From the NCBI GenBank assembly GCA_030601665.1, contig JAUWBP010000056.1, positions 1 through 6,069 of the forward strand: a DNA stretch of 6,069 nucleotides, read 5' to 3'. A program made the translations under genes and the position numbers. This DNA comes from Hadesarchaea archaeon (GTDB lineage Archaea > Hadarchaeota > Hadarchaeia > Hadarchaeales > Hadarchaeaceae). Every line of letters starts with the position of its first letter. The stretch's first letter is position 1. Of the stretch, positions 1 through 5,734 are shown piece by piece. The notes under the pieces are model-generated. The model saw only the letters and a list, made by a program, of their open reading frames with translations. It had not been told where the DNA came from and searched no databases.

Positions 1-2
1 TC

Positions 3-1157
3 TACAAAGTCTTGGGAGTGGTGTTCGCTGCTGTGTCGCTCATCCTAGTAATTAAACTCCACAAACTCTTCGGGTTTAAAAAAAATCTGGCGGTAATTAC
101 ACCACTCGTCCTATCTCTTTCCTTCGCCAGATTCACGATCACTCCACACCCAGATATGTTCGCCCTAATGCTGGTACTCCTCAGTGTCTACGCCACACTT
201 AGATACGTCCTCGAAGGAAAGTCCGTTTATGCCGCGCTCGCCGTTGGATCTGGGTTCTACGCCGTCATGACAAGAGAAATCGCGCTAATGACGCTTCTCT
301 TCGCGTGGCTTGTGCTTTGGATGAAATACCGTGACCGACACAGAAAGCTGCTCCAGTTAATTATCCCAATTGTTCTCCTCACCGGTCTAGGTTATTATTC
401 GGTTAATTCTGTAATGCGGGGAGAATCCCTACTTTACCCCCTCCAAGGAGCGACAGACTCACAAGCGTACCAGTGGTATTCCGGCCACGTCTCTTTCTGG
501 ACCATTTTGGTGAACGGATACTGGTTGCAAGCGCTGGGGGCAGTCATCGCAGCGTTCTCGGTCTTCATCCTCCTGCCCTTAACAAAGCCGCAGGACCGAA
601 TTCTAGCGTTGGTGTTTGGGTGCCAAATCATCCTCATATTCGTCCTAATGCCAAGCACAGCGGGATTGGATCGGTACGTAATGTTCACCTTGCCATTCTT
701 AGCCCTTGCCTACGGAAACGTCTTCAAAAACTTTAGACGATGGTTGCCAATCCTACTGGTGGGGATAATTATTATCTATCCTGCCCAGGGGTACATCCTA
801 GAAAAAGAAGTCCCCGACGATTTTGATGATATCATCCACCATCTCGACCAAAATGATTTTGTATTAACGAGGGAACAGGCACAACTTGCCTACAGGGTCG
901 GGTGTCGAGCAGGTTGGACATCGCTGTTCTGGAGTGGGGATTTGTATGATACATTCGATAATGTCGAACGACTCGAAAACTTCATCATGGAGCACGGAGT
1001 GACGCATGTTCTGGTTGATAAGGAACTTATCATCGCAGCGGACAGCCCGATGATAGGAAATGAAGCCGTAGGATATCCTCGAGATTGGGTGAACAAAGTC
1101 GACGACATCGGTTTAAAGATCGACGAGACCGAGCACTACATCCTGTACGAAATGTAA
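3..1157 (+). CDS. GT39/ArnT-like multi-pass membrane glycosyltransferase, 5'-truncated
   Basis: This is the C-terminal part of an integral membrane glycosyltransferase of the GT-C fold. The family transfers a sugar from a polyprenyl-phosphate donor to a protein, glycan or lipid on the outer face of the membrane. The reading frame is open to the left edge, so the true start lies outside; the TTG at 12 is not a credible start. Counting from that TTG, about ten hydrophobic segments fall within residues 4-262, followed by a soluble C-terminal domain of about 120 residues. Family-like features are the loop His-Pro-Asp at 46-48, Asp-Arg-Tyr at 220-222 before a late membrane helix, and the C-terminal stretch with HGVTHVLVD at 328-336, typical of GT39-like proteins. 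The Asp/Glu catalytic loop expected near the N-terminus is not visible because it would lie off the window. It converges on the GT4 gene ending at 1184, with 26 bp between the stops. The family is secure; donor and acceptor are unknown. Confidence 0.85.
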   Translation, partial: YKVLGVVFAAVSLILVIKLHKLFGFKKNLAVITPLVLSLSFARFTITPHPDMFALMLVLLSVYATLRYVLEGKSVYAALAVGSGFYAVMTREIALMTLLFAWLVLWMKYRDRHRKLLQLIIPIVLLTGLGYYSVNSVMRGESLLYPLQGATDSQAYQWYSGHVSFWTILVNGYWLQALGAVIAAFSVFILLPLTKPQDRILALVFGCQIILIFVLMPSTAGLDRYVMFTLPFLALAYGNVFKNFRRWLPILLVGIIIIYPAQGYILEKEVPDDFDDIIHHLDQNDFVLTREQAQLAYRVGCRAGWTSLFWSGDLYDTFDNVERLENFIMEHGVTHVLVDKELIIAADSPMIGNEAVGYPRDWVNKVDDIGLKIDETEHYILYEM

Positions 1158-1183
1158 CAGATGAGAAAGATCAGCGGGATCAA

Positions 1184-2278
1184 TTATTGCAGAAGAGAAG
1201 AGTAGAACCTGACCCACAGCTTTCCGATTCTTTCCGAGGAGAACTTCTCCGCCTTCTCGCGCGCCTTCTTCCCCATCTTCCGCCAGCACCGCTCGTCCGC
1301 CAACAGCCTGAGCACATAATTGGCAAGTTCATTAGAGCTGCCTGGTTGAAACAGGTAGCCGTCAACACCGTGGGTTATTACATCCTTCAGCCCCAATGCA
1401 TCGGCCCCCACGACCGGTCTCCCGCACGCCATCGCCTCAAGGGCGACCAGCCCCTGAGTCTCCGTTTCAGATGGCATTGCAAAGACGTCGCACGCCCCGT
1501 ATGCATCTATCAGGTCCGACAAATCTAAATAACGTTCAAAAACGAAGCTATCGGTCAGCCTCTTTTTCTCGACCAGCTTTTTGTACCACGCCTCATGAAT
1601 ACCCGTGCCAATTATCCTGAACCTAGCCCTTGGGTATTCCTTCAAGATCTTGGGCGCCGCTTCTATCAACACCTCTATCTTTTTTTCTTTTCCCAACCTC
1701 CCGACAAATAAAATGCAGGGGTCTTTGTTTCGCGGCCTTTTCCCAGGACGAAAGAGGCCCACATCGAGGGAGTTTGGAATCACGTACACGTTTTTCAAAC
1801 CTCTCTCAACAAGGCGCTCCCTCATCGGGTTGGAAGGAGTCGTCACTACGTTGCAGCGATTGTAAAACATAGTGACGTATTTCCAGGTGAGCCTACTCAG
1901 CAGGGGGCCCAAAGTCTCAGAAACGTAATGAGTGTACTCGGGGATGAGCGTGTGGAAAGTTCCGACAGCAGGAAGGGTGAGTTCTCTCGCGGCTTTTATC
2001 CCCGCCGCTCCTAAAGCGAAAGGCGTGTGAACGTGGACTATGTCTATGTCCTCCTTCCTGAAAATCTTGGCTACCGTCTTCGGTCTGAAGAAGGCTATCT
2101 TATAGTCTGGGCGGATGTAAAACGTGAGGGAGCGAAAGCTGTGTACGTGTTTTACCTTGGTCGGGGCAAAGATATGAACTTCGTGCTTCTTCCCGATCTC
2201 CCCTGCGATCGTGTCGATGGAGCTCACCACACCATTGACCTGCGGGCGGTAAGTATCAGTCATCAAGGCTATTTTCAA
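1184..2278 (-). CDS. GT4 glycosyltransferase (diacylglycerol-glucosyltransferase-like), TTG start
   Basis: This is a predicted cytosolic, retaining GT-B glycosyltransferase of family GT4 that uses a nucleotide-sugar donor. The 364-residue product has an N-terminal acceptor domain with TDTYRPQVNGVV at 8-18, HVHTPF at 82-87 and FHT at 108-110, whose His109 is the likely catalytic-site histidine. The C-terminal donor domain has GRLGKEKK at 193-200 (Arg194, Lys199 contact the donor phosphates in the family) and the EX7E motif Glu273/Glu281 followed by ACGRP. The N-terminal half resembles enzymes that glycosylate diacylglycerol or phosphatidylinositol, so a lipid acceptor is plausible but inferred. 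I chose TTG at 2278 because it puts the first beta strand (KIALMTD) at the N-terminus, as in relatives, and has GGAG at 2288-2291. An ATG at 2335 would add 19 unconserved residues and overlap the deacetylase by 53 bp. It is the last gene of the three-gene operon, 4 bp after the deacetylase stop, which suggests translational coupling. Confidence 0.9.
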   Translation of the reverse strand: MKIALMTDTYRPQVNGVVSSIDTIAGEIGKKHEVHIFAPTKVKHVHSFRSLTFYIRPDYKIAFFRPKTVAKIFRKEDIDIVHVHTPFALGAAGIKAARELTLPAVGTFHTLIPEYTHYVSETLGPLLSRLTWKYVTMFYNRCNVVTTPSNPMRERLVERGLKNVYVIPNSLDVGLFRPGKRPRNKDPCILFVGRLGKEKKIEVLIEAAPKILKEYPRARFRIIGTGIHEAWYKKLVEKKRLTDSFVFERYLDLSDLIDAYGACDVFAMPSETETQGLVALEAMACGRPVVGADALGLKDVITHGVDGYLFQPGSSNELANYVLRLLADERCWRKMGKKAREKAEKFSSERIGKLWVRFYSSLLQ

Positions 2279-2282
2279 TCTA

Positions 2283-3044
2283 CTACGCTCCAGACCCTTG
2301 TCCCACGTGCTTAGCCATCTCCGGTTGGATTTCAACCCCGTGGGGCGATGCTACTTCTCTCATCAATTTAAACTTCACTTTTTTCGCCTGTAAGTAATCC
2401 AGCACCTGGTCCAGCCGCTGCAATGCGACCTCGCCAGTAGCAAATCTGCAATCAAATCTAACCCCAGTTATTTTAACAAGCTCCCAAGGGTGATAGTCCA
2501 AAACCGTCAGCGGTAATGTTGCCAAACATAAACGCAGCACGCGTGTGGAAAATCCCGGTGGTAAACGGAGAAGACTTGAGGGCCACGTGTTGCGAATTTC
2601 GACCAATCCAAAACGAGTGGGGTCTGGACCAATCCTGTAAGATGCGTTCGATGCATCGTAAAGGTAACCCACTCGCTCAAGAGCTGCGAAGGTGTGGGCG
2701 TTAGGTCTGAAGTTTGGTGCCCTGAATCCCAATATCCTCTGCCCAGTGACCTCGGTCAAGATTCTTGTTGCCAACTCGATCCTCCGAAGTTGCTCTTTGG
2801 CGCCCATTTTATCGAATCTTTCATGCTCATAACCGTGACAGCCAACTTCATGCTCATCTGAAACCTTGCGAATCGATTTGGAAAACTTCTCGGCTGCTTG
2901 ACCTGTCACGAAAAATGTGGCGGGAACCTCATGCTTCGAAAGTAAATCCAAGAGGGAGGGCAGTCCTTCCTCCATCCCTCGCCACGTGTTTAAAGATGGG
3001 GGCACATCCCGCTCGACATCAATGCTGAGTACGACGTTTCGCAT
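2283..3044 (-). CDS. NodB-type polysaccharide deacetylase (carbohydrate esterase 4)
   Basis: This is a predicted metal-dependent deacetylase of the NodB/CE4 family, which removes acetyl groups, usually from N-acetylated sugars. In the 253-residue product, motif 1 is SIDVERD at 7-13 (Asp9 as likely base), motif 2 is HGYEH at 70-74 (His70 and His74 as metal ligands), motif 3 is GFRAPNF at 106-112, and HPWE lies at 185-188. The DVE first motif, HGYEHE and GFRAP resemble the deacetylase subtype found beside exosortase-type exopolysaccharide loci rather than the classic TFDDG chitin deacetylases. That subtype often carries a C-terminal extension, which is short or absent here. There is no signal peptide, so it probably acts in the cytoplasm. 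The ATG at 3044 places the first strand at the N-terminus and has GTGAGG at 3048-3053. In-frame ATGs at 3065 and 3119 are possible but lack better ribosome sites. It overlaps the upstream glycosyltransferase gene by 26 bp and lies 4 bp before the next one. Confidence 0.88.
   Translation of the reverse strand: MRNVVLSIDVERDVPPSLNTWRGMEEGLPSLLDLLSKHEVPATFFVTGQAAEKFSKSIRKVSDEHEVGCHGYEHERFDKMGAKEQLRRIELATRILTEVTGQRILGFRAPNFRPNAHTFAALERVGYLYDASNASYRIGPDPTRFGLVEIRNTWPSSLLRLPPGFSTRVLRLCLATLPLTVLDYHPWELVKITGVRFDCRFATGEVALQRLDQVLDYLQAKKVKFKLMREVASPHGVEIQPEMAKHVGQGSGA
2288..2291 (-). promoter_or_regulatory. Shine-Dalgarno GGAG deciding the TTG start at 2278
   Basis: On the minus strand GGAG lies 9 nt upstream of the TTG at 2278, inside the last codons of the deacetylase gene. 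It supports the TTG start over the ATG at 2335. The deacetylase stop (TAG, 2285-2283) falls between this motif and the start, a layout that fits ribosome re-initiation. Confidence 0.5.
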
Positions 3045-4176
3045 GTTCCTCACGTACCTTCTCATAGAGTTCAAGAGTTTGTCTGGCCGCCCTTTCCCAG
3101 CTGAACTTCTCACGTACAATTTTCAAACCGCTCTCCCTAAGACGCTTTGCCAGCTGCTTGTCACTCAGGATGCGTGTAATCGCGTCAGCCAATGCATCAA
3201 CGTCCGTGGGGGGGACCATCAGTCCGTTTATTCCATCTTCGATAACTTCGGATACACCGCCTGCTCTGGGGCACACGACAGGCACACCCACTGCCATTGC
3301 TTCCAGTAGCGTGAGGGGAGATGACTCGATTATTGAAGGTAAAACAAATACATTTGCTGCTGCCATCAGTTCTGCCACTTGGCCATGTGACAATGCCCCA
3401 AGCATAAATGTCGAATCCTCGATGCCCAGTTCTTTAATCCGAGCACGCAGATTCGCAGCCTCTGGCCCCTTGCCCGCTATCGCCAATTTCGCATCCGGTA
3501 CGCCCTTGCGCACCTTCAAGAAAGCGGCCACGAGATAGTGCATCCCCTTTCGCCTAACCAACCGAGTTGCGCTCACGACAAGCGGCTCTGACCCAAGTCC
3601 TAAGCGGGCACGCATTCGTAAACCGTCAACAGCCGAGTTGAATTTTGATAGGTCGACGCCATTCGGGATGACCTCCATCTTGTGGTCTGGAACGCCCAGC
3701 ACTCGACAAAATTCTCTTGTCGCGTTGCTGACAACTATCACGCGATTTGCGCGGCATATCATGAGCACTAACGGTCGGTAGAGGAGTTGCCAGATGCCAG
3801 CTGTTTTATGAATCGAGTGGCAGGTCAGCACAGATGGTATTCGACGCCTGCGAGCGGAGTATATGGATTGCAATGCCATTGGTGAATACATATCCTGACC
3901 GTGAACTACATCGAACCCGCCGAACTTGATACATTCGTGGAGACGCTTGGCAAGACTAGCCGAGATAGCGCGATCGAAACGTGATATGACGAATCCCTTT
4001 AGGCGCTTGACCGTTAACCCGTTGAACTCCTCTTCCCTGGCTTGCCTCGGATGGGCATGGGAAAAAAGGGTTGGTTCCACACCTAGCCTAGCCAATGCCA
4101 TGCCTAACCCCATGGTATAGGCGGGTGCTCCGCCAATGGCTGGGTAAAATTCATCGCCGACCATTGCAATGCGCAT
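3019..4176 (-). CDS. GT4 glycosyltransferase, first gene of the operon
   Basis: This is a predicted cytosolic GT-B enzyme of family GT4, which transfers a sugar from a nucleotide donor with retention of configuration. The 385-residue product, a normal family length, begins with MRIAMVGDEFYPAIGGAP; the GGAP loop at 15-18 lines the active site in the family. Further motifs are FDVVHGQD at 88-95, TCHSIH at 118-123, IPNGVD at 170-175, Arg205 and Lys210 (donor phosphate contacts) and the EX7E pair Glu284/Glu292 followed by GVPVV. It looks like a broad mannosyl/glucosyl/N-acetylglucosaminyl-transferase type, and the sugar cannot be assigned. I chose the ATG at 4176 because the conserved first strand starts there. 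An ATG at 4266 would add 30 Cys-rich, low-complexity residues (beginning MGGGDCC) that do not look like part of the fold. It opens the three-gene operon and is divergent from the radical SAM gene. Its last 26 bp overlap the deacetylase start. Confidence 0.92.
   Translation of the reverse strand: MRIAMVGDEFYPAIGGAPAYTMGLGMALARLGVEPTLFSHAHPRQAREEEFNGLTVKRLKGFVISRFDRAISASLAKRLHECIKFGGFDVVHGQDMYSPMALQSIYSARRRRIPSVLTCHSIHKTAGIWQLLYRPLVLMICRANRVIVVSNATREFCRVLGVPDHKMEVIPNGVDLSKFNSAVDGLRMRARLGLGSEPLVVSATRLVRRKGMHYLVAAFLKVRKGVPDAKLAIAGKGPEAANLRARIKELGIEDSTFMLGALSHGQVAELMAAANVFVLPSIIESSPLTLLEAMAVGVPVVCPRAGGVSEVIEDGINGLMVPPTDVDALADAITRILSDKQLAKRLRESGLKIVREKFSWERAARQTLELYEKVREEHAKRRTQH
3048..3053 (-). 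promoter_or_regulatory. GTGAGG ribosome-binding motif for the deacetylase
   Basis: GTGAGG reads on the minus strand 3 nt before the ATG at 3044, inside the end of the upstream glycosyltransferase gene. The spacing is short for a Shine-Dalgarno pairing, so the start remains slightly uncertain. The GTG of the motif (3053-3051) is itself in frame and could serve as a start. Confidence 0.4.
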
Positions 4177-4210
4177 GGTGTCACGATTCCGGAAAGATTT
4201 GCATGTGATA

Positions 4211-4218
4211 GATATTAA
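4211..4218 (-). promoter_or_regulatory. Possible TATA box for the glycosyltransferase-deacetylase operon
   Basis: On the minus strand TTAATATC lies about 35-42 nt upstream of the ATG at 4176 and is preceded by the purine-rich GAACAAG. If it is an archaeal TATA box, transcription would start near 4189 and give a leader of about 13 nt. No convincing Shine-Dalgarno motif precedes the ATG, which would suit a short leader. An alternative is the TTTAAAAG element at 4288-4281, which would give a leader of about 80 nt. Confidence 0.3.
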
Positions 4219-4274
4219 CTTGTTCAGTTCAACTTTCTGAGGTTGGCAACAATCACCCCCCCCCATGATACTCT

Positions 4275-4290
4275 AAAAGCTTTTAAATTT
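4275..4290 (+). promoter_or_regulatory. BRE/TATA-like promoter of the radical SAM gene (AAAAGC TTTTAAATTT)
   Basis: The AT-rich block TTTTAAATTT at 4281-4290, preceded by AAAAGC, fits an archaeal TATA box with an upstream BRE. A start about 26 nt downstream of its centre would fall near 4311, leaving a leader of about 14 nt that holds the GAGGG motif. The block is nearly symmetric and also reads as AAATTTAAAA on the other strand, so it could fire in both directions. TAAAAGCTTTTA at 4274-4285 is a perfect 12-bp palindrome overlapping it. No transcript data support this. Confidence 0.5.
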
Positions 4291-4302
4291 GGATATTGAA
4301 AT

Positions 4303-4318
4303 GAGGTGAAAACGAGGG
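4303..4318 (+). promoter_or_regulatory. Tandem Shine-Dalgarno motifs before the radical SAM gene
   Basis: Two purine-rich motifs precede the ATG at 4325: GAGGTGA at 4303-4309, a 7-nt match to the archaeal consensus but 15 nt from the start, and GAGGG at 4314-4318, 6 nt from the start. The second has the better spacing. A TGA at 4307-4309 is in frame, so no upstream start is possible and ATG 4325 is well fixed. Confidence 0.55.
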
Positions 4319-4324
4319 TTAAAA

Positions 4325-5710
4325 ATGTCTTCCGTGCTCTTCATTTACCCCCCAATTAGCTTTGGCGAAAAGAGTGCGCTTTCCGCCTACTCCCCTCCTC
4401 TGGGGGCACTTTATCTGGCAACCATCCTCAAAAATGACGGGCACGAAGTGCATGTCATAGATGTCGAAGCGGAACGGCTATCGCTAAAACAAGTAATCGA
4501 AAGGGTAAAATCGATTGACCCTGAGGTCGTTGGATTGACTTGCCTCACATACACGCTTGATCCCTGCAAAACCATAATAAAAGAAGTCAGGGGGGTTACG
4601 GATGCTTACATCGTCGTCGGGGGGCCCCATATCGCTGTCGCTCCGAGGGAGTCCCTTGAAAAACTTGGGGCGGATGCATATGTAGTTGGTGAAGCTGAAT
4701 CGATCATAGAAAAAATTGTAAAAGAAAAACCGCGGGGTGTGATAAATCCAGAGGAAATTCAAAACGTCGACACCATACCTATTCCCGACCGAAGCTTGGT
4801 TAAGCATATCAAATACGGCGTTTTTTACGGTATGAATATCAGAGAAAATATGACTGGAATCCTGACCACGCGCGGCTGCAGATATGGGTGCACCTACTGC
4901 AACCGTCCAAAAAAGTTGGGTTTCAGGATTAGATCTCCAAAAAACATCCTGCAGGAGTTGAAGGAAATTGACCGAATGGGAATGGAATCCGTATGGCTGG
5001 CGGACGACAATTTTACAAACAATCCTGAAAACGTGATAAAACTCGCTCGACTAATGAAAAGGGAAAAATTAAAGTTCGATTTCTTTGGACAAGCTAGGGT
5101 GGATACCCCAAGTGAAGCTTTATACAAGAGCATGAGAGACATGGGCGTCACCGCCCTCAGCTATGGTGTCGAATCACTTAAACCAGAAGTTATCCGGTGG
5201 TACAACAAAACTAGGTATCCTGAAAAATGGCCAGCCTATGTGAAAAAAACTTTGGATCTGTGCGACAAATATGGAATTATTTTTCTCGGGAGCTCGATTT
5301 TCGGGGCCCCGATGGAAACAAAGGAAGACATGGAATATACAATCGAATTTCTCGAGAAAAATGGGGCCGACTTGATCAACGGGAACGTGCTGCTGTACAT
5401 CGTTGGCTCAGCAATCTGGTACTCGGCAAGAAAAGCAGGTAAAATCAAAGCGGATCAATTTATCGTGTCAGCTCCGGAGGCCGGGTTAACACCCTACTCG
5501 TATGAAGAGTTAAAAGAATTGTGCATCCGTTGTACGGATTTTTGCAAGAGAGAGGGGTGGAAGAGGGTCTTTCGTAAACTTCTGAAAAATCGTAAACTTG
5601 GCATTATCTACTGGGGGGCGAGAGAACTAATCGGGCACTATTCACACATGAGAAAAGTGCGCCGAGAGCTTTACGGCTATGGCTACGGGAAGGAATGCGT
5701 GGCTGGGTAA
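4325..5710 (+). CDS. B12-binding-domain radical SAM protein (BchE/B12-dependent class)
   Basis: This is a predicted cytosolic radical S-adenosylmethionine enzyme with an N-terminal cobalamin-binding-type domain. In the 461-residue product, residues 1-140 form the Rossmann-like B12 domain, with SPPLGALYLA at 23-32, VVGLT at 68-72 and VGGPHIA at 98-104. It lacks DxHxxG, as is usual for this radical SAM class. A linker with IPIPDR at 151-156 leads to the radical SAM core at about 176-385, whose CX3CX2C cluster ligands are Cys185, Cys189 and Cys192. LADDNFT at 225-231 and YGVES at 280-284 are typical of the core. The tail is unusual: Cys400, Cys403 and Cys407 form a CX2CX3C group, followed by a strongly basic amphipathic stretch at about 411-449 that could touch membranes. 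Family members methylate, cyclise or couple unactivated carbons, including in lipids, antibiotics and pigments. The neighbours suggest a glycan or lipid substrate, but the reaction is unknown. Transcription is divergent from the operon. Confidence 0.88.
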   Translation: MSSVLFIYPPISFGEKSALSAYSPPLGALYLATILKNDGHEVHVIDVEAERLSLKQVIERVKSIDPEVVGLTCLTYTLDPCKTIIKEVRGVTDAYIVVGGPHIAVAPRESLEKLGADAYVVGEAESIIEKIVKEKPRGVINPEEIQNVDTIPIPDRSLVKHIKYGVFYGMNIRENMTGILTTRGCRYGCTYCNRPKKLGFRIRSPKNILQELKEIDRMGMESVWLADDNFTNNPENVIKLARLMKREKLKFDFFGQARVDTPSEALYKSMRDMGVTALSYGVESLKPEVIRWYNKTRYPEKWPAYVKKTLDLCDKYGIIFLGSSIFGAPMETKEDMEYTIEFLEKNGADLINGNVLLYIVGSAIWYSARKAGKIKADQFIVSAPEAGLTPYSYEELKELCIRCTDFCKREGWKRVFRKLLKNRKLGIIYWGARELIGHYSHMRKVRRELYGYGYGKECVAG

Positions 5711-5716
5711 CATTGC

Positions 5717-5734
5717 AAAGGGTGATCACCTTTT
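5717..5734. repeat. Near-perfect 18-bp palindrome between convergent stops
   Basis: AAAGGGTGATCACCTTTT has a perfect 10-bp core (GGTGATCACC, 5721-5730) and one mismatch in the arms. It spans the 15-bp gap between the radical SAM stop and the stop of the convergent glycosyltransferase, and enters the last codons of the latter. As RNA it could form a 7-bp stem, with one G-U pair and a GATC loop, ending in four U. It could be a weak bidirectional 3'-end signal, a protein site, or chance. Confidence 0.35.

Noticed and set aside
1158..1183. Terminator between the first two convergent genes
   Set aside because: The 26-bp gap contains no T run on either strand and no convincing hairpin.
1085..1528. 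Plus-strand open frame of 147 codons
   Set aside because: It straddles the end of the membrane glycosyltransferase and the antisense of a clear GT4 gene. Its Arg/Pro/His-rich composition is typical of a shadow frame.
1679..1690. T-rich run as a terminator or slippery site
   Set aside because: It is the complement of Lys/Glu codons inside the donor-domain motif of the glycosyltransferase; the frame stays intact on both sides.
2027..2314. Plus-strand open frame of 95 codons
   Set aside because: It lies opposite the well-supported glycosyltransferase and deacetylase genes, resembles no known family, and is best explained as a shadow frame.
2279..2335. ATG start at 2335 for the second operon glycosyltransferase
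   Set aside because: It would overlap the deacetylase by 53 bp and add unconserved residues; the TTG at 2278 with GGAG upstream matches the family N-terminus.
4177..4266. N-terminal extension of the operon's first glycosyltransferase, from ATG 4266
   Set aside because: The added 30 residues are low-complexity and Cys-rich, precede the conserved first strand of the fold, and cover a G9 run and a likely promoter. ATG 4176 fits the family start.
4484..4807. Minus-strand open frame of 107 codons
   Set aside because: It is entirely antisense to the B12 domain of the radical SAM gene and shows no recognisable domain.
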